Shown piece after piece: positions 36,052 through 43,846 of a stretch of 64,000 bases of DNA (the stretch's first letter is position 1; each line of letters begins with the position of its first letter). Origin of the DNA: Paenibacillus nasutitermitis (lineage in GTDB: Bacteria > Bacillota > Bacilli > Paenibacillales > Paenibacillaceae); the NCBI RefSeq assembly GCF_014641075.1, contig NZ_BMHP01000002.1, positions 1-64,000 of the forward strand. The letters are read 5' to 3'. The position numbers and the translations under genes are program-made. The notes beneath the pieces were generated by a model. That model did no database searches. It was not told the DNA's origin and saw only the letters and a list, made by a program, of their open reading frames with translations.

Positions 36052-36223
36052 CAAAAAAAACCTCCTTTCCGGTTATCGGATAGGAGGCATAAATATAAAC
36101 AAAAAGACGTGCTGCTACAAAAAGCAGTCGTACTTCATGTTTATGTATAAAAGCCCACACTACTCCTATCCCGAAAACCTAAAAAATTAGATTTTTCTTT
36201 GGTGGATAGGATTAGTAGATCAT
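36052..36223 (-). promoter_or_regulatory. Ribosome-controlled attenuator leader of vat-vgb
   Basis: Four RNA segments on the minus strand can pair in alternative ways. Segment 1 CTAATCCTATCC (36215-36204) pairs with segment 2 GGATAGGAGTAG (36171-36160), 11 of 12. Segment 2 can instead pair perfectly over 9 bases with segment 3 CTCCTATCC (36086-36078). Segment 3 is the left arm of a terminator CCTCCTATCCG...CGGAAAGGAGG (36087-36061) followed by eight T. A tiny frame ATG ATC TAC TAA (36223-36212) behind AAAGGGTG overlaps segment 1. A ribosome stalled there would free segment 2 and melt the terminator. A second short frame (MKYDCFL, 36138-36115) has no ribosome binding site. Confidence 0.8.
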
Positions 36224-36264
36224 CGGCTTTTGGTCACCCTTTCATTGCTTAATAGAATTAATTT

Positions 36265-36300
36265 ACCATACCTTATACTTGGAATCAACTTCCACTACCC
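36265..36300 (-). promoter_or_regulatory. Probable vat-vgb promoter
   Basis: On the minus strand TTGATT and TAAATT are spaced by 17 bases, about 50 bases before the leader frame. This fits a sigma-A promoter. Confidence 0.45.
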
Positions 36301-36369
36301 ATTTGTGCCCCTCCAAATGTTCAAATGGTTAAGTGAAAAATCTGCTATTAAGCCAAAATTAATGAGAAA

Positions 36370-36390
36370 TGTTCTTGTCAGCCGACAACA
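36370..36390 (+). repeat. Second Tn7-like end sequence
   Basis: TGTTCTTGTCAGCCGACAACA matches GTTCTTGTCGTCCGACAACA of the element end at 14719 except for two bases, in the same orientation. Only one repeat is clear here. It may be a relic end of another element. Confidence 0.6.
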
Positions 36391-36434
36391 CTTCGTATCT
36401 CGAATACATGTAAATTATGTAAGGGAATGTTTGT

Positions 36435-36456
36435 TTACATATTAATTATTATGTAA
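36435..36456. promoter_or_regulatory. Palindrome TTACATA-N8-TATGTAA, copy 2
   Basis: This has the same arms and spacing as at 19266. No gene starts right beside it; the vat promoter is about 150 bases away. Confidence 0.5.
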
Positions 36457-36480
36457 CCTAATTGTCTTTCTTGGGGTCCG

Positions 36481-36514
36481 GCCAACATTTTAACGAAAAT
36501 ATACGCTAAGCCTT
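36481..36514 (+). repeat. Inverted repeat bounding the Ena pair, left
   Basis: These 34 bases (GCCAACATTT...CGCTAAGCCTT) recur inverted at 37771-37803 with one indel and one substitution. Confidence 0.85.
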
Positions 36515-36728
36515 GAATAGTGTCTAATTAGATGATTTTTTACTCTAAGCTGGACGATAAGAGCAGTTGATAGATCGTGTAATTATAAGTTTTCGGTTTG
36601 TCCAATCTTAAAAGTTGTTCACCATCTGCAATATTAGCAGGATAGAACAAAATACAGGAGCCTAAAGTGCGGCGAGTTTTAGGCAAAGCAAAGTCGATTA
36701 CGCTTGCATATCCTTTGCTCGGATTCCC
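36515..36728. terminator. Intergenic region with long hairpin
   Basis: No gene is visible. AAAGTGCGG (about 36666) and CCGCACTTT (about 36735), with inner GGCAAAGCAAAG/CTTTGCT arms, form a long imperfect hairpin at the end of the minus-strand gene. Confidence 0.45.
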
Positions 36729-37151
36729 TCATACCGCACTTTTCAAACGTATTTTTAATTCAAATTTTCCTGTACATTCGGTGATATCTTCCGCGCCAAT
36801 ACTCCTTATTTTGAAAGATTTTATATTATTTACTATAAACGCAGCTTCTTGAAATGGGTCTACTACCTGCTCTATTGTTTTTCCCCTCGAACCAAAACTT
36901 ATAATTGCCCTCATCCGACAATCTGAACTATTTTCAATTTTTAATACACTCAAAGACGGACGTCGAATGCCCACAACCCGAAAGTATACATGTGACGTTC
37001 CATTACACGTTTGAAATATACGGCCACATATTTTTTCACACCTTAAGACCCTTCTTTTTTTTTCGCAATTTCGTTTTTTCTTTCTTAATGGGCGGCAACA
37101 TGTTGTCACGTTCACGATTGTTTTTTGTTTTACCAGGTTAAATGCTCTCAT
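36729..37151 (-). CDS. Ena-like (DUF3992-related) small protein
   Basis: This encodes 140 residues. A cysteine- and lysine-rich N-terminus (TTCCRPLRKKKRNC, RCEKICGRIFQTC) precedes a beta-rich domain (VYFRVVGIRRPSLSVLKIEN, MRAIISFGS, FIVNNIKSFKIRSI, CTGKFELKIRL). The layout parallels endospore-appendage subunits, in which N-terminal Cys residues crosslink neighbours. It is divergent from a clear Ena subunit gene 185 bases away, so it may be a second subunit or a tip or anchor protein. The start at 37151 follows a GTGGGGCG site. Family membership is inferred from motif order and context. Confidence 0.6.
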   Translation of the reverse strand: MRAFNLVKQKTIVNVTTCCRPLRKKKRNCEKKRRVLRCEKICGRIFQTCNGTSHVYFRVVGIRRPSLSVLKIENSSDCRMRAIISFGSRGKTIEQVVDPFQEAAFIVNNIKSFKIRSIGAEDITECTGKFELKIRLKSAV

Positions 37152-37196
37152 CTTGCGCCCCACTTTCTCATAAAAATCATTCTCATTAGCTTATTT

Positions 37197-37245
37197 ACTT
37201 TTCAGGTAATGCGAACCGGCACAATGGTCTATTTACCTGAAAAGT
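37197..37245. promoter_or_regulatory. 13-bp inverted repeat between the divergent Ena genes
   Basis: ACTTTTCAGGTAA and TTACCTGAAAAGT are perfect arms 23 bases apart in the shared upstream region. It may be an operator or an RNA hairpin. Candidate sigma-K-like CATA elements lie near 37296. Confidence 0.55.
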
Positions 37246-37336
37246 GAAGCCAATTGGGCGATTTGAGAGTCGATTAGCGGATGTAGGCTGTCCCATAAAT
37301 GAATATGTATATGGTAACGCTGGAGGTGAGTTAAAC

Positions 37337-37723
37337 ATGAGTGGATGTAGCTGTAATAAAGGCTCAAAAGATGATTGCTGCTTTACTTGCTGTAAAGAAG
37401 AACACATGGTTCAGGATAAGATTTGTTCTAGCTTTGTGATAGCCACTGGAACAGCGGCACGGACGATTTTCACATCTGTTGGTGTTGATGCGCGGAATTT
37501 TTTCGCTAGCGGAACGATTACCTATGGAGATGGTACAGGTACCATATCCGTACAATTTTTACTTGGTACAACTCTAAGCGGACCTGCTATTTTGGTAGAC
37601 CCAGGTTCCACCCTAAGTTTTACCAAAACAAACTTTAATTCCATTCAGATTACCGCAGCAAGTGCAACAGCAGAAACTCCGGCACAAGGCGAACTTTGCC
37701 TTACTCCACGCTATCGGGTATAA
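37337..37723 (+). CDS. Endospore appendage (Ena/DUF3992) subunit
   Basis: This encodes 128 residues. The Cys-rich N-terminal connector (GCSCNKGSKDDCCFTCC) is followed by VQDKICSSF, a jelly-roll body (GTITYGDGTGTISVQFL, ILVDPGSTLSFTKTNFNSIQI) and the end GELCLTPRYRV. These match the Ena1 proteins of Bacillus that polymerise into disulfide-linked pili on spores. The ATG is preceded by GGAGGTGAG. It should be expressed late in sporulation in the mother cell. A strong terminator follows. The gene pair is bounded by inverted repeats. Confidence 0.88.
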   Translation: MSGCSCNKGSKDDCCFTCCKEEHMVQDKICSSFVIATGTAARTIFTSVGVDARNFFASGTITYGDGTGTISVQFLLGTTLSGPAILVDPGSTLSFTKTNFNSIQITAASATAETPAQGELCLTPRYRV

Positions 37724-37769
37724 AAAACAAGAGCGAACCATTTTAGAAAGGTTCGCTCTTTGTTTTTTA
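37724..37769 (+). terminator. Terminator of the Ena gene
   Basis: AACAAGAGCGAACC and GGTTCGCTCTTTGTT form a long stem ending in TTTTTT. Confidence 0.9.
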
Positions 37770-37770
37770 T

Positions 37771-37803
37771 AAGGCTTAGCGTAAATTTTCGTTAAATGTT
37801 GGC
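37771..37803 (-). repeat. Inverted repeat bounding the Ena pair, right
   Basis: This is the inverted partner of 36481-36514; together they enclose a 1.3-kb segment with both Ena-like genes and their terminators. Confidence 0.85.
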
Positions 37804-37855
37804 AGTACCCCTACTTGCCCTAAAAAAATCCCGGCCGATTGACCGGGTCATACGT

Positions 37856-38110
37856 TTATTGCAGAAGCTTACTTATCTCGTTCAAGTTTTCCGCGAAACC
37901 AATGAACACCTTTTCTTGAATGACAATGGTCGGTACGATCTGCTTTCCGGTCAGCTCCAGCACTTCTTCCGCATATTTCATATCTTCTTCGCAGTTGAAT
38001 TCGATAAAAGCTATCTTTTTCTCATTAAAATAACGCTTGGCAAAATGGCAGTCACTGCAGGTCGGAATCGTATAAATCCGGATCGGTTCTGTCTGATTGA
38101 TATCTGACAT
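37856..38110 (-). CDS. Glutaredoxin-like protein
   Basis: This encodes 84 residues. The thioredoxin-fold active site is IPTCSDCHFAKRYF (about residues 15-28), and the cis-proline lies in QIVPTIVI. It reduces disulfides or mixed disulfides in the cytoplasm. It is next to copper or metal stress genes, which fits redox defence. The ATG is preceded by AAGGAGGAG. Confidence 0.85.
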   Translation of the reverse strand: MSDINQTEPIRIYTIPTCSDCHFAKRYFNEKKIAFIEFNCEEDMKYAEEVLELTGKQIVPTIVIQEKVFIGFAENLNEISKLLQ

Positions 38111-38223
38111 GGATGTTTCTCCTCCTTTAAGATGTGATTTGTTTCAACAGCTCCATCGAGATTCAAACCACGGCTTTGCTGAATTTCTCTTCCCTTTTGA
38201 CTGTTCCTTGTGACATAGCTCCG

Positions 38224-39147
38224 TTATTTCACATTGACGACGAATGGAACAGTGAAGACTTCGCCATTGTGCTGAAATTGTCCCCAAATTTTGTACATGC
38301 CGCTTTGTGGAAAAGAAGTCGCGAATTGCGCTTCTGGTCCGGACGCATTCTCGTCGATCGGATGGACATGAAGATACTGCTCCACATCCTTCGAAAGAAT
38401 CACTACATGGCCGACTGCGCTTAAATACGGCTGCAGATTATCGATTCCCTTCTTTGTCTTCGCATCTCGAATGTTGAAAGTCAAGGTCACATCTTCATTC
38501 GGCTTGGTGGTGCTCATTGCCAGCTCGATTTCCTTGCCATTGACTTCTTTCATCAGTTTCGTGTCAGCTGCAATCGCGGCATGCTTGCCTTCCTTTCCTT
38601 CCACCTTCACCCAATCGCTAAGTGTGGTATTGGCGCCACCCGTCGGAATAAAGTCCGCAAAAACCTTGTACTCACCGCCAGCCGGAAACGATGTGTTCAC
38701 CGTAAATGTTCCGTCTTCCTTAAACTCGGGATGGATGTGATTAAAGAATGACAAATCGTGATTGACGATAATGAGATGAAGCAGCTTCTCATGATTGATA
38801 TCATAATTGTTGACCGGTTTCCCGTCTTTATCCTTCACTTGAATGGTTAATTCCGTTTCTTCATTTGCTTCTGCAGCACCTGCGGTAAAAGCAAACGATG
38901 CTTGAAGATCCTCCATTGCAGACCTCTCATCTGTACCATGGCCGCTATGGCCGCCTCCGTGCTCCATATTTTCCGCCTCCGTTTTCTCATTTTCTGCAGG
39001 CTTCTCGACGTTCACTTGCCCGTTGCTGGCCGCATGACCGGCATGGTTATTTCTGCCGGTGGGCTTCTTGTCCTCCGCTTTGCCGCATGCGGCCAATACA
39101 CTAAAAGCAAGCACCGCTGCAGCGACGAGGATGATTTTCTTCTTCAT
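38224..39147 (-). CDS. His-rich lipoprotein with YtkA-like domains, probable metal handling
   Basis: This encodes 307 residues. A lipoprotein signal ends in LAACG (about 17-21); a His-rich linker follows (NNHAGHAASNG, MEHGGGHSGHG) that could bind copper. Two Ig-like beta domains follow: NHEKLLHLIIVNHDLSFFNHIHPEF and VGHVVILSKDVEQYLHVHPIDENA share the HxHP pattern of YtkA/copper-binding proteins. It lies outside the membrane. A C-tract motif shared with the MFS gene upstream region, at 39348, suggests control by the CsoR-type repressor nearby. The exact ligand is inferred. Confidence 0.78.
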   Translation of the reverse strand: MKKKIILVAAAVLAFSVLAACGKAEDKKPTGRNNHAGHAASNGQVNVEKPAENEKTEAENMEHGGGHSGHGTDERSAMEDLQASFAFTAGAAEANEETELTIQVKDKDGKPVNNYDINHEKLLHLIIVNHDLSFFNHIHPEFKEDGTFTVNTSFPAGGEYKVFADFIPTGGANTTLSDWVKVEGKEGKHAAIAADTKLMKEVNGKEIELAMSTTKPNEDVTLTFNIRDAKTKKGIDNLQPYLSAVGHVVILSKDVEQYLHVHPIDENASGPEAQFATSFPQSGMYKIWGQFQHNGEVFTVPFVVNVK

Positions 39148-39347
39148 AATTCGTACAACTCCGTTTCACTTTAAGTTAAGGATGCAAAGCGCGCTGAAGC
39201 CGCAAAACATTAAGTACGACGGACACTGATCTAATCGTCATACGCTCCAAAGGGTAAGAAGTCCAATCCTTCTATCCGATTCAGTCGGAGTACAATAGAC
39301 ATTTTCTCTTTCCCGATTAAAATTTACCACTTTCGATTATTTTACAA

Positions 39348-39364
39348 TACCCCAGTACCCTATA
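39348..39364. promoter_or_regulatory. Possible CsoR-type operator, copy 1
   Basis: TACCCCAGTACCCTATA resembles the C-tract sites bound by CsoR-type repressors. A related TATAGCCCCCTACCCTA occurs upstream of the MFS gene at 41354. Confidence 0.45.
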
Positions 39365-39417
39365 ATGTAAAGCGTATAAAAAGCAGCCTCGCTGCTGATT
39401 GAAATCGGTCCCGACCG

Positions 39418-39768
39418 TTACTTCATGAGTTTATTGATCGTCGTTATTAATTCTGTTAATACTTCAGTATCCCCTTCTTGAATTCGTTCGATGACGCAAC
39501 TTTTCATATGATATTCGAGCAGAAGCTTCCCGACACCGTTCAATGAAGCTTGCACTGAAGCGATCTGATTCAACACATCGTCACAGTAAATATCTTTCTC
39601 AATCATGCCTTTAATGCCGCGAACCTGTCCCTCGATTCGATTCAATCGGTTGAGCAGACCACTCTTGGCTTTATCGGAATGATGGCTTATACGCTCACTC
39701 TCTCTATGAGAGCAGCAGACCGGATCTTGCTCTATCGCTTGTTCTATAAGTATCGTTTCTTCGCTCAT
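39418..39768 (-). CDS. CsoR/RcnR-type metal-sensing repressor
   Basis: This encodes 116 residues. The all-helical CsoR core starts at about residue 33 (LLNRLNRIEGQVRGIKGMIE). Metal ligands fit the Cys-His-Cys pattern: Cys in DIYCDDVLNQI, then His and Cys in LEYHMKSCV. This is the copper type. A 30-residue N-terminal extension contains another CCSH. The protein releases DNA on Cu(I) binding. Likely targets are the lipoprotein and MFS genes on either side. The ATG is behind an AAGGAGG site. Confidence 0.88.
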   Translation of the reverse strand: MSEETILIEQAIEQDPVCCSHRESERISHHSDKAKSGLLNRLNRIEGQVRGIKGMIEKDIYCDDVLNQIASVQASLNGVGKLLLEYHMKSCVIERIQEGDTEVLTELITTINKLMK

Positions 39769-39844
39769 CGGAATCCCTCCTTGTTAATAATTCAATGGGC
39801 TCCAGTTAACTACGATGATTTGGCTCTGGAGATTGATTTATGGA

Positions 39845-41290
39845 TTATATGACTGCTGTGTTGCTTGCTTCAGTTTGCTTAGGCGAACGAATAAACACAA
39901 ACGCTAGAACTGCACCTGCAAATGCGACGATACCAGACCACAAAAACGCTTGTTGAAAGCCTTCGTTTAGCGCGGCGACTGGGTCAACTCCGGTTTGGAA
40001 AGCAGTTGTTGAGCCTGCAATCGCAACCATGATAGCCAAACTGATAGCTGATCCAATCTGGTAGCTCGTATTGGCGAGACCCGATGCAAGCCCTGCTTCT
40101 TCGGGTTTAGCTCCTGACATAGCGGACATAGTAGCCGGAATATAGGCAAGCGACATGCCAAGCGCCCCAAGCAAGGAAGCTGGAAGCACATTGGCGATGA
40201 AGTTCCCATCAACCGGCGTATTGCCAGCGAACAGAAGCATCGAACCTCCGAGTGCAATCAATCCAATGATCAGGTTTGCTTTTATCCCGAATTTTCCGAT
40301 TAATTTACCGGTAATCAAAATCATGAAGATAGCAATTAGAATCGTCATCGGCAGCAAGCCCACTCCACCGGCGAAAGCAGAAAACTTTAACACCTGCTGC
40401 ATATAGAGATTCAGGAAATACCACAGCGGAATCCAACCACTGGCCAGCATAATAAGCGCGATATTGCCTGCAGCCAAATTCGGAGCTTTAAAAATCTTCA
40501 GTGGAACAAGCGGCTCTTTTTTAGTTTTCTGAACGATCAGGAACAGGATAAATAACACGACTCCTGATATAAGCGTCCACAACGTGGACGGCGCTCCCCA
40601 CCCATTGTGTTCTGCAGTAACAATGCCATATACCACCAACACCAAGGCCGCTGTGACGAAGACGGAGCCAATCACATCAATACTGCCTTTTCTTCGATTT
40701 CCTTCGGCCAAAAGTCCTGGAGACAGAAGCAATGCAATAATACCGACAGGTACGTTTATGAGAAAGGTCCACTGCCAGCTTAACCATTCGGTAATAACCC
40801 CACCGAGAAACACGCCGGCTGAACCGCCGGCAGCAGCTGATGCGCCCCAAAAGCCTAATGCTTTCCCTATTTCTTTGGGATTGCCGCTGAAGAGCATCAT
40901 GACAATAGTTAACGCCGATGGGGCTATTAATGCCGCACCTAATCCTTGCAAGGCGCGCCCCACATTAAGCGACTCCTCATTCCAAGCCAGTCCCGCCAGC
41001 AAAGAAGCTAACGTTAGAATAGAGAATCCCCACATGAATATGCGTCGCTGGCCAAATAGATCGGACAATCGGCCACCAAGCAACAGTAACCCGCCAAAGA
41101 AAATAACATACGCATTGAAAACCCACTGCAAACTTGCCTGCGAATAACCGAGCGCTCCTTTTATGGCTGGCAGTGCAACGCCAATAATGGATGTATCCAT
41201 GATCACCATAAAATTAGCAAGGCATAGTATTGCCAGTGCCATCCAGCGCTTGGGATCTGCTTGCGGTAAAGCCTGTGTTTGATTTTTCAT
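39845..41290 (-). CDS. MFS multidrug efflux pump, DHA2 (14-helix) type
   Basis: This encodes 481 residues with about 14 membrane helices. It has the QacA/EmrB-like opening MALAILCLANFMVIMDTSIIGVALPAI, the motif A-like GGRLSDLFGQRR and motif C around GGVITEWLSWQWTFLINVPVG. It exports drugs or toxic cations with proton uptake. A 14-helix pump next to a CsoR-type repressor may respond to metal or electrophile stress. The ATG follows AAGGAGG. The substrate is not predictable. Confidence 0.92.
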   Translation of the reverse strand: MKNQTQALPQADPKRWMALAILCLANFMVIMDTSIIGVALPAIKGALGYSQASLQWVFNAYVIFFGGLLLLGGRLSDLFGQRRIFMWGFSILTLASLLAGLAWNEESLNVGRALQGLGAALIAPSALTIVMMLFSGNPKEIGKALGFWGASAAAGGSAGVFLGGVITEWLSWQWTFLINVPVGIIALLLSPGLLAEGNRRKGSIDVIGSVFVTAALVLVVYGIVTAEHNGWGAPSTLWTLISGVVLFILFLIVQKTKKEPLVPLKIFKAPNLAAGNIALIMLASGWIPLWYFLNLYMQQVLKFSAFAGGVGLLPMTILIAIFMILITGKLIGKFGIKANLIIGLIALGGSMLLFAGNTPVDGNFIANVLPASLLGALGMSLAYIPATMSAMSGAKPEEAGLASGLANTSYQIGSAISLAIMVAIAGSTTAFQTGVDPVAALNEGFQQAFLWSGIVAFAGAVLAFVFIRSPKQTEASNTAVI

Positions 41291-42099
41291 GATTTTCTTT
41301 CTCCTCCTTTTGATACCAATTATTAAAAATTTTCGTGTTTATATGATATATAGTATAGCCCCCTACCCTAATTGTCAATGAGGATTTGTCATATTCCTTC
41401 TCTGTTGTTAACGAATTTAAAACTGAACTAGGAAAAGGCTCGTTTCAACGCTGTTTATTTGCAGCCAGATGTTGTGCCTTCACCCATACGGAAATTGATG
41501 CACTTTCCATATTCAAGTCTTCATGAAGCCCCCACCCACAAAACGTGAATTTCGTAAGCTAAAGTGACGAACTCAGCAAAATCGCTGCTTTTTCCTACAC
41601 TAAGGATGCTGCTTGTTTTTGCACCTCGAGGCTTAGCCCGTTTTTCACAAAAGACTTAATCGCTCGTTCTATTATCAATCTCGAGTCGTAGCTCGGAAAT
41701 CAAAAAAGAACAGGAAAAATTGGTTCCCCTGTTCCTTCACCATAGCTTACGTCCGTCTGCTTGCGGCTTCCATGCGGATATATCCATCCGTTGACATGAC
41801 GGATGACCAGTCAGTAAATAAGTTCAAGATTGTCAGCGGCCACTATATCATTCGTATAATTTTTTTCGGTATTAACGGATATTGGGATGAAGAGTCCAGG
41901 AGATCTTATCAGCAACTATGCGAGTTGGGATGATGGATAATGAAGGCTGGAGTTTGTGGGTCAGAAGATTCTTGCCGCGAGACTCAAAAAAGACTTGAAC
42001 GTTTGGAAAAACAGAAAATAATCGGATGGTTATCCGGTGCCTTCTCCTTGTAAAGACCACACTTCGTTGAATACGTTGTTTACAGCTAGTATAGACAAT

Positions 42100-42120
42100 T
42101 AATGAAAATATACGCTAACC
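42100..42120 (+). repeat. Solo copy of the Ena-flanking repeat
   Basis: TAATGAAAATATACGCTAACC matches the inner part of the repeat at 36481 (TAACGAAAATATACGCTAAGC) with two differences. Confidence 0.55.
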
Positions 42121-42127
42121 GGATAAT

Positions 42128-42157
42128 AGGCTGCTGAAATGATTCAGCAGCCTATAC
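42128..42157. terminator. Terminator behind the ArsR operon
   Basis: ATAGGCTGCTG and CAGCAGCCTAT form a perfect 11-bp stem over an 8-base loop. Confidence 0.7.
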
Positions 42158-42286
42158 GATGTACTACCAGCGAAGCTGTCATGAAGTGCCAAGTACCAAA
42201 ATAGTTCCTCACTGCGAACTTACCTGGTACTACTCCTAGATGTATCGGAAGACGTGAAACCGGGCATGTGTCAAAATAGCTTGGCG

Positions 42287-42616
42287 CTATTCTTCACGAT
42301 CAAGAAGAGCTTCAAGATCATCCAGCTTCCCGGACCAGAAGTGTCGATACAACTCCAACCATTTATCGATTTCCTGAAGCGGCTCCGGACGCAGAGAATA
42401 GATGCTTTTTTGAGCAACCGATCGTGCTGCAACCAAACCGGCTTCCCTCAAGATTCGAAGATGCTTGGAAACTCCCGGCTGACTCAATTGGCAAATGTCC
42501 ACAAGCTCCCCCACTGAACGATCACATATGCGAAGCAAGTCAAGTATCGTTCGTCTGTGTGGCTCCGCTAAAACTTCGAAAATACTTTTAGTGTCATCGT
42601 CGGCAATGTAATTCAT
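42287..42616 (-). CDS. ArsR-family HTH regulator
   Basis: This encodes 109 residues with a winged helix: EVLAEPHRRTILDLLRI, VGELVDICQLSQPGVSKHLRILREAGLVAARSVAQKSIYSLR. No metal-binding cysteine motif (ELCVCDL type) is present, so it belongs to the common group found with AHSA1-domain proteins. It overlaps the upstream SRPBCC gene by 4 bases and would regulate this three-gene operon. Confidence 0.9.
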   Translation of the reverse strand: MNYIADDDTKSIFEVLAEPHRRTILDLLRICDRSVGELVDICQLSQPGVSKHLRILREAGLVAARSVAQKSIYSLRPEPLQEIDKWLELYRHFWSGKLDDLEALLDREE

Positions 42617-43128
42617 TGGTGCGAATTCATGAAGTTATCAGTACGTTTCGAATATTGCTGCGTCATTTGCTTCTCAAGTTGATGCTTCGGCACAGCGCCA
42701 TACGTAACTCCATGCTCCAGGTAATATTTGAGCAAAGTCAAAGCCTCGCCCCATCCGACCGCGCAATCAGCATATGCCTTCAAGTCCGCGTCGGTTTGCT
42801 TATAGCCCGACTCCGCTAATGAAACCAAAGTCCCTTCGCCCAGTTCCGTTAAATCGAAGGAAATCGTCGTCGTCGATTCGCCCGGCGTCCACTGATAGAC
42901 AAATTTCTCGCCAGGAATCGCTTCGAGAACCGTTCCCCCATCCTCGAGCGTGATATGGTCGGGCCCAAAATCTTGGAATCGAAAATGAATCGTTCCGCCC
43001 GGTCTTGCTTCTACGGTCGTTCCCTGCGTAAACCACGCATCCCAGCCCGCACCGGTTGCAATCGCCTCATAGACCTTGTCCGGCGCGGCGTTTATAAACG
43101 TACGATGGTGAATAGAAAGTGTCTTCAT
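42613..43128 (-). CDS. SRPBCC/AHSA1-domain protein
   Basis: This encodes 171 residues. The START-like fold has HRTFINAAPDKVYEAIATGAGWDAWFTQG, an IHFRFQDFG strand and VYQWTPGESTTTISFDLTEL, matching the AHSA1 (Hsp90 activator homologue 1) family of small-ligand-binding proteins. The ligand is unknown. It is cotranscribed with a paralogue 16 bases upstream and an ArsR gene downstream. Confidence 0.88.
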   Translation of the reverse strand: MKTLSIHHRTFINAAPDKVYEAIATGAGWDAWFTQGTTVEARPGGTIHFRFQDFGPDHITLEDGGTVLEAIPGEKFVYQWTPGESTTTISFDLTELGEGTLVSLAESGYKQTDADLKAYADCAVGWGEALTLLKYYLEHGVTYGAVPKHQLEKQMTQQYSKRTDNFMNSHQ

Positions 43129-43144
43129 CTTTTTTCTCCTCTTT

Positions 43145-43606
43145 TTAACTCATTTTCGAAGCATATGTCGTGCGCATTTCCTTCACGCGCTCCCAAGGGA
43201 AACGGGTAAACTGTTCATTAAGAACATCATCAAGCGCTTCAAGATGCACATGCCAACCGGCCAAATAATCGGGAACAACGGCCGATTCATTAAAAAAGGT
43301 ATGCGTGAGATGAAGATGGCATCCCTCGCCTTCGTCCTTTAACCTCCATCGCACAACAGAATGTCCCAAAGCTTCCTCTAACCACGTATATTCCAACTCG
43401 TACGGCGGATCGACTTTGGTAAACTTGCCCTGTACGACATCCCCGTTCTCCCACCGAAAGACAAGCTGGCCATCCACACTCAATTCCAGCTCCGACTGTA
43501 CGGTTAACCATTTAGCGATCTGCTCCGGGCTCGCGATGGCCCGCCATACTTTTTCTACAGGATGCCTCAAATACCGCTCGAAACTCACGATACGACGACC
43601 ATCCAT
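43145..43606 (-). CDS. SRPBCC/AHSA1-domain protein, paralogue
   Basis: This encodes 153 residues. ERYLRHPVEKVWRAIASPEQIAKWL and a hydrophobic cavity fold (YELEYTWLEEALGHSVVRWRL, YLAGWHVHLEALDDVL) are typical. I chose the ATG at 43606, which has GGGAAGG before it; a GTG at 43627 with GGAGGG is an equal alternative. First gene of the operon. Confidence 0.87.
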   Translation of the reverse strand: MDGRRIVSFERYLRHPVEKVWRAIASPEQIAKWLTVQSELELSVDGQLVFRWENGDVVQGKFTKVDPPYELEYTWLEEALGHSVVRWRLKDEGEGCHLHLTHTFFNESAVVPDYLAGWHVHLEALDDVLNEQFTRFPWERVKEMRTTYASKMS

Positions 43607-43846
43607 ATGTAAAACCTTCCCGTCCACATAATCCCTCCAACCATAATTTATTTACCCTTTACGACCTTTATATTACCACATGGTTATATAACTGTAAAGT
43701 AATTAAGGTGAGGTCACAACACACTTCTCTTAATGCCTAATAGCGGCACTGACCGCCGGAATCTGTATTGGGTCGCTAAAAAAGCATCTATCATAACGGC
43801 TGCTGCCATTACTCCAGATGCATTTTTTTCCAATGATACTTTAGTA

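Larger units (their letters stand above)
41291..42286. other. Long intergenic region with decayed coding fragments
   Basis: No intact gene is seen in about 1 kb. A C-tract site lies at 41354-41370. Minus-strand fragments such as DSRLIIERAIKSFVKNGLS (about 41640-41690) and DWSSVMSTDGYIRMEAASRR (about 41752-41811) look like pieces of lost proteins. Hairpins lie at 41702-41736 (GAACAGG...CCTGTTC with a T-run on the minus strand) and 42128-42157. Confidence 0.45.
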
